DNA from: CAYWFP01 sp964457365
GTDB taxonomy: Bacteria > Planctomycetota > SZUA-567
Length of the DNA stretch: 20,601 nucleotides
Reading direction: 5' to 3'
NCBI GenBank assembly: GCA_964457365.1
Contig: CAYWFP010000073.1
Location: 1-20,601, forward strand
The translations under genes were made by a program, and so were the position numbers. This document shows positions 7,225 through 15,738 of the stretch, one piece after another. Numbering within the stretch: the first letter of the stretch is position 1; the number at the start of each line of letters is the position of its first letter. A model generated the notes under the pieces. The model made no database searches and was not told the origin of the DNA. It saw only the letters and a program-made list of their open reading frames with translations.

Positions 7225-8039
7225 TGCGAATCTTCGGCGAACCGCGCGTGCCGCCCGCGGCGGTGCGTGCGGACGACTGGCAGGGCTGGACGCGGCGGCG
7301 CGACCTGGAGCAGGTGCTCAGCGCTCCGGCGCTGCCGTTGTCGCCCCCGGTGCTGGAGATCGGCTGCGGCGACGGGCGCCTGGGACAGGCACTGGCCGCA
7401 CGGGCGGGAACGGTCTTTCCGTGCGACATCCATCCGCGCGCACGGGTCGCACGCTTGAGCGTCGCCGACGCGCGCGCGCTCCCGTTCGCCGAAGCGACTT
7501 TCGCGACGATCTTCAGCTCCAACGCGCTCGAACACGTGCCGGAGCTGCCGCGGGCGCTGGCGGAGTTCGGCCGCGTGCTTCGCCCGGGAGGCGTGATGCT
7601 CCATTTCATGCCCACGGCGTTCTGGAAGGTGCTGCAGCTCTGGCTGTATCCGCTCTACCTGGCTCGCCTGCAACTGCGCAAATACGCCGGCGCCGACACA
7701 CCGCGCTTGATGGCGAAGCTCGATCTGGGGCTGGATCGCCGCCGGACGCCGGACGATCGCTCGCTCGGCGCACGGCTGCGCAAGCTCGCTCCGCCGGTGC
7801 ACGGAATCGCGGCGAACCACCTGCAGGAGCTGCTGCTTTTCCGCGAAGGTCGGTGGCGCCGGACGTTCGCCGCCAACGGCTGGCGGGTCGTGCGCGCGGA
7901 CCGGCTGTACCTGCATTCGGCGTACGGCCTGCTGCCGCATCGTCTCCTGCGCCTGCGCGAAATCCTGGCGCGCGCGGGGTTCTGCGCGACCAAAGCCTAC
8001 TGGCTGCGCCCGGACGCGGCGGAAGGCGGTGCGGCATGA
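7224..8039 (+). CDS. Class I SAM-dependent methyltransferase
   Basis: A 271-residue protein with motif I VLEIGCGDG (43-51), CDIHPRA (67-73), ADARALPF (81-88), FSSNALEHV (97-105) and LRPGGVMLHFMP (119-130), a Methyltransf_11-type core. The C-terminal half has a hydrophobic, aromatic stretch (FWKVLQLWLYPLYLARLQL, 133-151) and a basic tail, which may bind a lipid-linked or membrane-proximal substrate (inference). The ATG shares its A with the TGA of the GT4 remnant (TGATG), and GGGAG at 7212-7216 serves as ribosome-binding site. It is distinct in sequence from the other two methyltransferases of the operon. Methylation of a sugar hydroxyl, or capping of a chain, is plausible but not demonstrable. 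Confidence 0.85.
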   Translation: MRIFGEPRVPPAAVRADDWQGWTRRRDLEQVLSAPALPLSPPVLEIGCGDGRLGQALAARAGTVFPCDIHPRARVARLSVADARALPFAEATFATIFSSNALEHVPELPRALAEFGRVLRPGGVMLHFMPTAFWKVLQLWLYPLYLARLQLRKYAGADTPRLMAKLDLGLDRRRTPDDRSLGARLRKLAPPVHGIAANHLQELLLFREGRWRRTFAANGWRVVRADRLYLHSAYGLLPHRLLRLREILARAGFCATKAYWLRPDAAEGGAA

Positions 8040-9208
8040 GCACGCCCCCGCGCGTCAAGATGACCGTCGGCCTCTTCCGCCCCTTCGGCGGCGGCGCTGA
8101 GCGACAGGCCGAACGCCTCGGTCTGGCATTGCAGCGAAAGGGCGCGGAGGTGGAGGTGCTGACCTTGCGCCCGCGCGGCGTCGCGGCGGCGTTTCCCGAC
8201 GACGCGCTGCCGGTGCGGCGGCTGGCCGCGCCGGGCTTCGGCTGGCTCAAGGCCTACTGGTTCGCGCGTGTCGTGCGCCGGGCGCTGGAGGCGTACGGCC
8301 CGGATCGGGTGGACGTGATCCACGCCCACCAGGCGCTGCTGCCGGCGTGGGCGGGCGTGCGCGCGGGCGAAACGCTGCGCCGGCCGTGCATCGTCAAGAT
8401 CGGCAACACCGGCGCGCGTTTCGACCTGGCGATGATGGGCCGGCTCTACCCGTTCAGCCGTTTCGCCGCGCGCCACCTGGCAGAACGCGCCACCCGCTTC
8501 ATCGCCATGACCCCGGCCATCCGGGACGACCTGCACGCCTGGGGCGTCCCCGACGGGCGCATCGTCTCCATCCCCAACGGCGTGGCTCCCGGCGAGCCGA
8601 TAACGCCGCATGAACGCGCCGCCGCGCGCGCGCGTCTGCGCATCGATCCCGCCGCGCGGGTCATACTCACTGTCGGGACACTGACGCCGAAGAAGAACCA
8701 GGCCAGCCTGCTCGAGGCGCTCCGCCGCTGGCCGCCGGAGTCGCGGCCGCTGCTGGTGGTGGTCGGCGAGGGCGCGCTCCTGCCGAAGCTACAGCACGAA
8801 AGCGCCGAACTGGGCGTCGCCGACGCGGTCGTCTTCACCGGCCGCGTACAAGAGAGCGCGGTGCGCGACCATCTCGCCGCCGCCGACGTCTTCGCCCTCC
8901 CGTCGCTGACCGAAGGCATCAGCAACGCCCTCTTGGAAGCGATGGCCGCGGGGCTGCCGGTCGCCGTCAGCGACATCCCCGGCAACCGCGCGGTGATCGA
9001 AGACGACGCCACGGGGATGATCGTCCCCGTCGGCGACGCGGAGGCGCTGCACGCGGCGCTGGCACGCGTACTCGGCGACACCGGGCTGGGCCGGTCGCTG
9101 GGCGCGGCGGCGCGCGCGCGAATCGAATCCGCCTTCGCCATCGATACCGTTGCGCAGCGCTATCTCGATCTGTACCGTCAGCTCTGCGACGAATACGGGA
9201 GCGCGTGA
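8036..9208 (+). CDS. Glycosyltransferase family 4 (GT-B fold)
   Basis: A complete 390-residue GT4. The N-terminal acceptor domain has FGGGAERQ (17-24) and IHAHQALL (95-102). The C-terminal donor domain has IPNGV (179-183), TLTPKKN (215-221), VVGEGALLPKL (243-252), VFTGRV (266-271) and a classical EX7E site (Glu293 and Glu301) within SLTEGISNALLEAMAAGLPV (290-309). All expected catalytic elements are present, so this is an active retaining enzyme of the repeat-unit assembly. The start ATG overlaps the previous TGA (ATGA at 8036-8039), and the stop sits next to the asnB start. It is the best internal reference for the deleted GT4 at 6973-7224. Donor sugar and linkage are unknown. Confidence 0.93.
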   Translation: MSTPPRVKMTVGLFRPFGGGAERQAERLGLALQRKGAEVEVLTLRPRGVAAAFPDDALPVRRLAAPGFGWLKAYWFARVVRRALEAYGPDRVDVIHAHQALLPAWAGVRAGETLRRPCIVKIGNTGARFDLAMMGRLYPFSRFAARHLAERATRFIAMTPAIRDDLHAWGVPDGRIVSIPNGVAPGEPITPHERAAARARLRIDPAARVILTVGTLTPKKNQASLLEALRRWPPESRPLLVVVGEGALLPKLQHESAELGVADAVVFTGRVQESAVRDHLAAADVFALPSLTEGISNALLEAMAAGLPVAVSDIPGNRAVIEDDATGMIVPVGDAEALHAALARVLGDTGLGRSLGAAARARIESAFAIDTVAQRYLDLYRQLCDEYGSA

Positions 9209-9210
9209 GC

Positions 9211-11088
9211 ATGTGCGGCATTTACGGCATCGTCCATCTCGACGGCTCCCCCGCCGACAACGAGGCCGACCGGGTCCGGCGCGGGGTGGAGGCGTTGCGC
9301 CACCGCGGCCCCGACGCCAGCGGCATCGCGATCGAAGGCCCGGTCGCCTTCGGCCACGCGCGGCTCTCGATCATCGACCTCGAAGGCGGCGCCCAGCCGA
9401 TGCGGAGCGCCGACGGCGAGGCGCTGATCACCTACAACGGCGAGGTCTACAACTTCCGCGAGCTGCGCGCGGACCTGACACGGCGCGGCATGCCCGGCGC
9501 GACGCGCTCGGACACGGAGGTGGTGCTCGACGCGGTCCACGCCGACGGGACGCGGACGGTGCCGGACCTGCGCGGCATCTTCGCCTTCGCCGTGGCCGAC
9601 TTCGCCGCGAAGCGCGTCCTGCTGGCGCGCGATCACCTGGGCGTCAAGCCGCTCTTCTATACCGTGCGCGAGAACCGGCTCTACTTCGCCAGCGAACTCG
9701 AAGCGCTGTACCGGACTGCGGAGGGCTTGCGGCTGGATCCGGAAGGGCTGGACGAGGCCCTCGCCTGGCAGTACATCCCCGCGCCGCGGACGATCTACCG
9801 TGGCGTCCGCCAGCTTCCGCCCGCGCACTGGCTCGAGATCGACCTCGAGACGGGCCGGATGCGGGAGACGCGGTACTGGTCGCTCGGCTTCACCGAGGAC
9901 CGCTCGCTCGACGCCGAGGGCTGGGCGGAGAAGCTCGACACGACGTTGCGCGAAGCGGTCGCGCTGCAACTGGTCAGCGACGTGCCGTTCGGGGCGTTCC
10001 TCTCGGGCGGCGTCGACAGCAGCCTGGTGGTGCGTTACATGTCGCGGATTCTCGAGCAGCCGGTCCGCGCCTTCACCGTCGGGTTCCGGGAAATGGACTT
10101 CTCCGAGTGCGAATTCGCCGCACAGGTCGCCCGGCACTGCGGCGTCAAGCATGAGGTGGAGATCATGCAGATGGACGCGATGGAATTGCTGCCGGTACTG
10201 GCGCGGCATTACGGACAGCCCTTCGGCGACGCCAGCGCGATCCCGACGTATCTGCTGGCGCAGATGGCGCGGCGGCACGTCAAGATGGTCCTCTCCGGAG
10301 ACGGCGGCGACGAGAACTTCGCCGGCTACCGGCGCTACGAACTGACCGCGCGCGCGGTCTGCCCCGACTGGCGCGGCGGCGACGCTCTGCGCCAGCGCCT
10401 GCGCAACATTGCGCGTTTCTTTTATCGCCGCTGGCTTCTCTGGGCGCACGGGGCCGAGGCGGTGGCGTACGCGGTGCATACCGGGATCAGCCTCAACGCC
10501 ACGCCCGCCGAGCGCCGGCGGTTGCTGCGCGGGCCGTACCGCGAGGCGGTCGCGGACGAGCGCGGCCGGCGGGAGCACACGAACCTTCCCGAAGCGCCGC
10601 TGCTGACGAAGCTGCAGCACGTGGACCTGATGAGCTATCTGCCGTTCGACATCCTCACCAAGGTCGACATCGCCTCGATGGCGCACGGGCTGGAGGTGCG
10701 GGTGCCGCTGCTGGATCACAAGGTGGTGGAGACGGCGGCGGCGATCCCGCCTGAGCTGAAGCTGCGCGAGGAGAAGGCGAATGACGTCCGCCGCTACGAG
10801 AAGAAATGGATTCTCCGCAACGTGGCCAAGCGGCACTTCCCCGCCGCCTGGATCGACCGCGCCAAGCAGGGCTTCCGCGCGCCGCTCAAGCCGTGGTTCG
10901 CGGGCGAGCTGCGCGCGGCGGTGCGCGCGCGGCTCGTCGACTCGCCGGTACTGCCGCGGCTGATGAACACCGACGAGGTGGCCCGCCTCGTCGAGCGGCA
11001 TTCCGAATCGCTGGACCTCTCGCCGCGGCTGTGGAACCTGCTGATGCTCGAAACCTGGCTGCGGACGCATGCCGACGTGCTGGGGTAG
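9211..11088 (+). CDS. asnB: Asparagine synthase-like glutamine amidotransferase (AsnB family)
   Basis: A 625-residue class II amidotransferase. Met removal would expose the nucleophile Cys2 (MCGIYGIV), which decides the ATG at 9211 over the in-frame GTG at 9205 that would bury the cysteine. Glutaminase residues are in place: Arg51, Asn76 and Glu78 in YNGEVYN, and Asp101. The synthetase domain has the PP-loop SGGVDSS (265-271) and LSGDGGDE (361-368). It could make asparagine, but in polysaccharide clusters such paralogues amidate uronic acids (WbpS in Pseudomonas aeruginosa O6 is the precedent I recall). A UDP-sugar 6-dehydrogenase gene at the right edge would supply the carboxylate. A 74-base gap follows, the largest within the operon, and may hold a secondary promoter. 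Confidence 0.92.
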   Translation: MCGIYGIVHLDGSPADNEADRVRRGVEALRHRGPDASGIAIEGPVAFGHARLSIIDLEGGAQPMRSADGEALITYNGEVYNFRELRADLTRRGMPGATRSDTEVVLDAVHADGTRTVPDLRGIFAFAVADFAAKRVLLARDHLGVKPLFYTVRENRLYFASELEALYRTAEGLRLDPEGLDEALAWQYIPAPRTIYRGVRQLPPAHWLEIDLETGRMRETRYWSLGFTEDRSLDAEGWAEKLDTTLREAVALQLVSDVPFGAFLSGGVDSSLVVRYMSRILEQPVRAFTVGFREMDFSECEFAAQVARHCGVKHEVEIMQMDAMELLPVLARHYGQPFGDASAIPTYLLAQMARRHVKMVLSGDGGDENFAGYRRYELTARAVCPDWRGGDALRQRLRNIARFFYRRWLLWAHGAEAVAYAVHTGISLNATPAERRRLLRGPYREAVADERGRREHTNLPEAPLLTKLQHVDLMSYLPFDILTKVDIASMAHGLEVRVPLLDHKVVETAAAIPPELKLREEKANDVRRYEKKWILRNVAKRHFPAAWIDRAKQGFRAPLKPWFAGELRAAVRARLVDSPVLPRLMNTDEVARLVERHSESLDLSPRLWNLLMLETWLRTHADVLG

Positions 11089-11162
11089 CACCGGGTTTTG
11101 ATTGCATTCGGCATGCGGCCCCGTACCATCGAACCGTACGTTTGGTCCTGAAGGACGCGCCC
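11089..11162 (+). promoter_or_regulatory. 74-base intra-operon gap with two small hairpins before the GT4 start
   Basis: This is the only sizeable gap in the rightward operon. CGTAC (11122-11126) can pair with GTACG (11136-11140) across a nine-base loop. Just downstream, GTCC (11145-11148) can pair with GGAC (11153-11156) around a TGAA loop, which would cover the AAGGA ribosome-binding site of the ATG at 11163. TTGATT at 11098-11103 is a weak -35 with no convincing -10. No T-tract follows either hairpin, so a terminator is not supported. Post-transcriptional tuning is possible but speculative. Confidence 0.2.
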
Positions 11163-12302
11163 ATGCGCCTGGCCATCGACGCCTGCAACATCCGCACCGG
11201 CGGCGGGATGATCCACCTGTCCGAGCTTCTCGGCAACGTCGCGCCCGCAGACCACGGCTTCGAACACGTCGTGGTCTGGAGCGTCCGCCGCGTCGCCGAC
11301 TACCTGCCCGACCGGCCGTGGATCGAGTGGCAGCCATCGCTGGAGGGCAACCCGGCCGCACGCCTCCTGTGGCACCGGTACCGCCTGCCGGCGCTGGCGC
11401 GGCGAAAGGGATGCGACATCCTCTTCTCGCCCGGCGGGCGCACCCCCCGCGGCTTCGCGCCGGTGGTGACGATGAGCCAGAACATGCTCCCCTTCCAACA
11501 CGAAGAGGCGCGGCGCTACGGCCTCAGCCGGATGCGGCTGCGGCTCTGGCTGCTCAGGCACCTGCAACTCCGGAGCTTCCGCGCCGCCGAGGGGCTGATC
11601 TTCCTGACCGACTACGCGCGCGCGCGAATCCTCCCGCGCCTGCGCGGCTTCCGGGGCGAAGCGCGGACCATCCCCCACGGCATCAAGACCGCCTTCTTCC
11701 AGGAGCCGCGCCCGCAGCAGCCGCTTTCGGCCTACGGCCCCGAGCGCCGCTTCCGCCTCGTCTACACCTCCGTGATCGACGTCTACAAGCACCAGCCCGC
11801 CGTCGCCGAGGCGGTGATGCAGCTCGCGCGCGAGGGGCTGCCGCTGGCGCTGGACCTGATCGGCCCGGGGCTGACCCGGTCGGCGCTGCGCGAGCTGGAA
11901 GCCACGCTCGACAAGCTCGACCCGGAGCGGCAAATCCTGCGCTACCGCGGCACGATCGCCAACGACGAGCTGCCGGCGCTCTACCGCGAGAGCGACGCCT
12001 TCGTCTTCGCCTCGAGCTGCGAGAACATGCCCATCATCATGCTCGAGGCCATGGCCGCGGGGCTGCCCATCGCCTCCGCCGACCGCGGCCCCATGCCGGA
12101 GATGCTGCGCGAGGGCGGCGTCTACTTCGACCCCGAAGCGCCCGCCACCATCGCCGCGGCCATCCGCACGCTCCTGGACGACCCCGAGCGGCGCGCCCGG
12201 TGCGCCGCGCAGGCGCACGCCCAGGCGCAGCGCTTCTCGTGGCCGCGCTGCGCGGAGGAGACTTTTGCCTTCCTCGCCCAGATCGCCCGCTCCGGAGCCT
12301 AG
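11163..12302 (+). CDS. Glycosyltransferase family 4 (GT-B fold)
   Basis: A 379-residue GT4. The N-terminal loop is RTGGGMIHLSELL (11-23), close to GT4 enzymes with a TGGG...L start. Further elements are ILFSPGG (86-92), TMSQNMLPF (103-111), IPHGI (170-174), YTSVIDVYKHQ (201-211, the donor-binding basic loop), LIGPGL (232-237) and CENMPIIMLEAMAAGLPI (286-303), with the EX7E glutamates at 287 and 295. All signature residues are present, so an active retaining transferase is expected. The ATG is preceded by AAGGA about seven bases upstream. The TAG stop directly abuts the next ATG at 12303. Donor and acceptor are unknown. Confidence 0.92.
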   Translation: MRLAIDACNIRTGGGMIHLSELLGNVAPADHGFEHVVVWSVRRVADYLPDRPWIEWQPSLEGNPAARLLWHRYRLPALARRKGCDILFSPGGRTPRGFAPVVTMSQNMLPFQHEEARRYGLSRMRLRLWLLRHLQLRSFRAAEGLIFLTDYARARILPRLRGFRGEARTIPHGIKTAFFQEPRPQQPLSAYGPERRFRLVYTSVIDVYKHQPAVAEAVMQLAREGLPLALDLIGPGLTRSALRELEATLDKLDPERQILRYRGTIANDELPALYRESDAFVFASSCENMPIIMLEAMAAGLPIASADRGPMPEMLREGGVYFDPEAPATIAAAIRTLLDDPERRARCAAQAHAQAQRFSWPRCAEETFAFLAQIARSGA

Positions 12303-13463
12303 ATGGACAAACGCCGCCGCCTATTCATCGCCGTCCTCGTCCTGCTCCTGCTGCTGCTGAGCGAGGCCGTCGCCTATCTCGGCTGCCGCTTCCTGCGGCG
12401 CCGCGGCATCTTCTACCGCCCCGTCGTCGCCGATTACGACGAATACATGCGCCTGCGCGACCCGGTCCTCGGCTGGCCGTCGAAGTCCCGGTTCGGCGGG
12501 GAAAAGTTCGACGCCAGCGGCGCGCGCCCCTCGCCCGCCTATCCCGATCCGAACGCGGAACCGCTGGTGGCGCTCTACGGCGACTCCTTCACCTGGGGCG
12601 ACCAGGTCGATCACGAACACGCCTGGGGCAACCGCCTGGCGCGGGAACTCGGCGGCCGGGTCGACAACTTCGGCGTCGGCGGGTACGGCAGCGACCAGGC
12701 GCTGCTGCGCTTCCGGCAACACGTGAGCAACGGCCGCGCCCGCGCACCGGTGGTCGTGCTCTGCCACCTCTCGGAGAACATCCTGCGCAACGTCAACCGT
12801 TTCCGCGACTTGCTCTACCCCGGCGCGGGCATGGGCTTCACCCCGCGCTTCCTCCCCGGCGAGGACGGCCGCCCGCAGCCGGTGCCGCTGCCGCGTTTCG
12901 CCGACGCGGAGGATTATCGCCAGACCGTTCTCCAGCCGGAAGCGCACCTGGCGCACGAGTACTTCGTCCCCGGCGGCCCCGGCGGCGTGAGCCGCATGCG
13001 CTTTCCCTATACGCTCTCGCTGCTGCGCGGCACGAATCATTTCTACCTGCGCGCCCGCTGGCGCGGCGAGCCGTGGTACGCGGATTTCTACCGCCCCGAC
13101 CATCCCGCCGGCGGCCTGGCGGTCACCGCGGCGATCCTGGAATCGTTCCACGACCAGGCCACCGAGACCGGCCGGCTGCCGGTGGTGATCGTCCTCCCCA
13201 CCGGGCTCGACCTGGAGCACTACCTCGCACACGCGCGCTGGACCTACCGGCCGCTCCTGGACGAAATGGAGAAGCGCGGCATGCCGGTGCTGAACGCCGG
13301 GCCGCCGCTGCTGGCGAAGATGAGCGGCCGCACGCTCGCGAGTTTCTACGTCGACGCGCATCCGGGCGCGCATTTCAACGCCGACGGCAACCGCGTCCTC
13401 GCCGAGGTCGTCGCCGCGCATCTGCGCACCACGGCCAGGCATCCCGGAGACGACGCGCCATGA
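12303..13463 (+). CDS. Membrane-anchored SGNH/GDSL-type hydrolase or O-acyltransferase-like protein
   Basis: A 386-residue protein with a positively charged start and one N-terminal membrane segment (roughly residues 7-26, rich in Leu and Val), so the rest probably faces the periplasm. SGNH block I is YGDSFTWGD (92-100, Ser95), block II is GVGGYGSDQ (124-132, central Gly) and block III may be LSENILRN (156-163). Near the C-terminus, DAHPGAHFNADGN (351-363) resembles the HxN-G ending of AlgX/AlgJ-like sequences. The Asp two residues before His357 is Gly355, so Asp351 with His353 or His357 must form the DxxH-like pair. Candidate roles are glycan O-deacylation or O-acetyl transfer. Its position before the ligase/polymerase fits late modification. 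GGAG at 12294-12297 is its ribosome-binding site. Confidence 0.78.
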   Translation: MDKRRRLFIAVLVLLLLLLSEAVAYLGCRFLRRRGIFYRPVVADYDEYMRLRDPVLGWPSKSRFGGEKFDASGARPSPAYPDPNAEPLVALYGDSFTWGDQVDHEHAWGNRLARELGGRVDNFGVGGYGSDQALLRFRQHVSNGRARAPVVVLCHLSENILRNVNRFRDLLYPGAGMGFTPRFLPGEDGRPQPVPLPRFADAEDYRQTVLQPEAHLAHEYFVPGGPGGVSRMRFPYTLSLLRGTNHFYLRARWRGEPWYADFYRPDHPAGGLAVTAAILESFHDQATETGRLPVVIVLPTGLDLEHYLAHARWTYRPLLDEMEKRGMPVLNAGPPLLAKMSGRTLASFYVDAHPGAHFNADGNRVLAEVVAAHLRTTARHPGDDAP

Positions 13464-15043
13464 CCGCCCCCGACCGCGCGCCGCCGTCCCCGGCGTATCC
13501 CTACTGCCACTTCCTCGCCTGGGTGGCGCTGGCGGGAATGATCGTCGCCGCCTGCCTGCATCAGACCAACGCGCTGGTCAACATCTTCGCCGGCCTGGGC
13601 CTGGCGCTGCTGCCGGCGCTGCGGCTGCTGGCGCCCGCCTCGCCGCCGTTAATCGCCGATCCGTGGCTGCGCCGCGCGGTCGTGCTGTTCCTGCTGGGCG
13701 CTGTCTTCCACACCGTCGTCCCACCGCTCTTCCTCGAGACCGCCGCGCTGCGCGAAGCGGCGCTGGCGGAGAGCCTGCACGCGCTCTGGTACACCGGCAA
13801 GGCCGCTATCGGCGCGGCGCTGCTGCTGCGCCTGGTGCGCACGCGCGGCGACCTGGCGGGGCTGGCCTGCCTGCTGAGCCTGACACTGCTGCTGGTCTGC
13901 CTCTGGTCGCCGATCGAGCACTGGCTCCACGGCTTCGTCAACGACGCGCCGCCGAACAAGCCCCCGTACCTGCTCTGCGGCACCAAGGGCAACCCGACGC
14001 GATACGCCTTGACGCTCTTCTTCGCCGGCTTCGCCGGCTGGAACCTGCTGCTTCTGCGGTCGCTGCGCGCGGCGCGCCTGCCGGGCTGGTTCGAACTCGG
14101 CGGGTACCTGCTGGCGGTGCTGGTGCCGCTGACGCTGCGGCTGCGGCGGGGGCTGCCGGAGATCCGCACCGAGCACCTGTTTCCGGGATCCGGGCCGCAC
14201 GACCCGGCCGCGGCGGCGCTCTTCTACGCGCAGACGGCGCTGCTGATACTGCTGGGGCTGGCGCTCTGGCACCGGCTGCTGCGCAGTTGGGCCGGCGCCG
14301 ATGGGAAACGGCGAATCGCCGCGCTGCTGACGCTGGGGCTGATCGCGCTCAACCTGGGCCTGACCAGCGCGCGGCTGGCCAGCGCGCTCTTCCTGCTCAC
14401 CGCCACGGTGGCCGCGCTCCTTTCGCTGCAGGCATGGAAGCCGGCGCTCCTGCGCCGCTGGCGGGCGCTCATGGCCGGGGCGCTGGCGCTGCTGGCCGTC
14501 GTCGGCCTCGCCGGCGGGGCGATGCTCGCGGCCAACCCGCTGGTGCTGGACTCGAGCAGCCTGCGCATCCGCCTCTACGTCTGGCGTATCGCCGCCGAGG
14601 TTGTCCGCGAACACCCGGTGATCGGCGTCGGCTACGGGCCCGAGCGCTTCCAGCAGGGCTGGCTGGCGCACCGCCTGCCCCTGCCGCCGGAGAGCCCGTT
14701 CCACTCGATCCACACCGGCGATCCGTTATTCAAGCCGCAGCACGCGCACAACCTCTACCTGCAGGTTCTGGCCGAGCGCGGCGTTCTCGGGCTGGCGACT
14801 TTTCTCCTGCTGCTCCTGGCTCTGGGACGCGCCCTGCAGCGCCACACGCGCGCGGCCTTCGCCGCAGGCGATCTCTGGCTCGCCGGGGCGATGAGCCTGA
14901 CGGCGCTGGGGGTCCTGCTGCTGCAGGGGATGCTGGAATATCCCCTGCGCCTCTCCAACGAGATCCTGATCTGGTACGCCATGGCCCTGGGCCTGGCCGC
15001 GGTACAGAACCTTCCGCCCGATGCCACGGAGCCTCCCCGATGA
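13460..15043 (+). CDS. O-antigen ligase/polymerase family membrane protein (WaaL/Wzy-like)
   Basis: A 527-residue polytopic membrane protein with about a dozen hydrophobic segments and one large outer loop between about 361 and 430. The loop bears the family marks SSLRIRLYVWRIAAEVVREH (366-385), VIGVGYG (387-393) and PQHAHNLYLQVLAERGVLGL (426-445). The HxHN motif (428-431) corresponds to the catalytic His region of Wzy_C/WaaL proteins. An earlier LTSARLASALFL segment (301-312) matches the conserved TxSR-type helix. It should polymerise the flipped repeat unit or ligate it to lipid A core or another acceptor; ligase and polymerase cannot be told apart by reading. The ATG overlaps the previous TGA (ATGA), and the frame being open far upstream to 11102 is a high-GC artefact. 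Confidence 0.88.
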   Translation: MTAPDRAPPSPAYPYCHFLAWVALAGMIVAACLHQTNALVNIFAGLGLALLPALRLLAPASPPLIADPWLRRAVVLFLLGAVFHTVVPPLFLETAALREAALAESLHALWYTGKAAIGAALLLRLVRTRGDLAGLACLLSLTLLLVCLWSPIEHWLHGFVNDAPPNKPPYLLCGTKGNPTRYALTLFFAGFAGWNLLLLRSLRAARLPGWFELGGYLLAVLVPLTLRLRRGLPEIRTEHLFPGSGPHDPAAAALFYAQTALLILLGLALWHRLLRSWAGADGKRRIAALLTLGLIALNLGLTSARLASALFLLTATVAALLSLQAWKPALLRRWRALMAGALALLAVVGLAGGAMLAANPLVLDSSSLRIRLYVWRIAAEVVREHPVIGVGYGPERFQQGWLAHRLPLPPESPFHSIHTGDPLFKPQHAHNLYLQVLAERGVLGLATFLLLLLALGRALQRHTRAAFAAGDLWLAGAMSLTALGVLLLQGMLEYPLRLSNEILIWYAMALGLAAVQNLPPDATEPPR

Positions 15044-15738
15044 ACGACACGCGCTACACCGACGGCGCGTACCTGGCGCAGAACCCGGACTGGCACCTGG
15101 CCGACGCGCCGTGGAAAGCCGAACAGATCGCGAAGCTGCTGCGTCGAAACGCGTTGCGTCCGGCCACCTGCGCCGAGGTGGGTTGCGGCGCCGGGGGCGT
15201 GCTGGCCGCGTTGCGCGAGCGGCTGCCGGCTTGCTCTTTCGCCGGCTACGACATCTCGCCGCAGGCGCTGGCCCTGGCGCGGGAACGCCAGACCGAGGGG
15301 CTGACGTTCCACGAATCCGATTTCTTTGCCGAGAAGACGCGCTTCGACCTGCTGCTTCTGATCGACGTGATCGAGCATGTCGAGGACGTCTACTCGTTCC
15401 TGCGGGCGCTCAGGGAACGCGCGTCGCGCTTCGTCTTTCACATCCCCCTGGAGATGACCGCCCAGACGGTACTGCGCGGACAGCCGCTGCTCAGGGCGTG
15501 GGAAACCTCGGGGCACCTCCATTTCTTCAACCGCGAGACGGCACTCAAGACGCTGGCCCGCGCCGGCTTCTCGGTCCGCGACGAATGCCACACCGCTTCA
15601 TCCATCGAGTTGCCGAACCTGTCGCCGCTGCGCCGCTTGATCAACCTGCCGATACGCCTCTGCTTCGCGCTGGCGCCGCACTGGACCGTGCGCGCGCTCG
15701 GCGGTTACTCTTTGCTGGTCCTGGCGGAAGACGCATGA
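15040..15738 (+). CDS. Class I SAM-dependent methyltransferase
   Basis: A 232-residue methyltransferase. Motif I is AEVGCGAGG (45-53), the ribose-binding acidic residue is in YDISPQAL (70-77), DVIEHV (109-114) follows, and HIPLE (134-138) stands where the PPGG strand usually ends. A family-typical HLHFFNRETALKTLARAGF lies at 159-177. The protein opens with YTDGAYLAQNPDWHLADAPW (6-25), a preamble seen in methyltransferases of polysaccharide loci. Start and stop both overlap neighbouring genes (ATGA at 15040 and 15735). It probably modifies a sugar or the chain end; chain-terminating methylation is one option given its place next to the ligase/polymerase, but that is inference. Confidence 0.86.
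   Translation: MNDTRYTDGAYLAQNPDWHLADAPWKAEQIAKLLRRNALRPATCAEVGCGAGGVLAALRERLPACSFAGYDISPQALALARERQTEGLTFHESDFFAEKTRFDLLLLIDVIEHVEDVYSFLRALRERASRFVFHIPLEMTAQTVLRGQPLLRAWETSGHLHFFNRETALKTLARAGFSVRDECHTASSIELPNLSPLRRLINLPIRLCFALAPHWTVRALGGYSLLVLAEDA

Noticed and set aside
9205..9210. GTG start for asnB two codons upstream
   Set aside because: It would place Met-Ser-Met before the cysteine; the amidotransferase nucleophile must be the residue after the initiator Met.
11102..13459. Upstream 786-codon extension of the ligase/polymerase frame
   Set aside because: The extension overlaps the GT4 and SGNH genes in another frame and is Arg/Pro/Ala-rich. The ligase begins at the ATGA overlap at 13460, where membrane-protein sequence starts.
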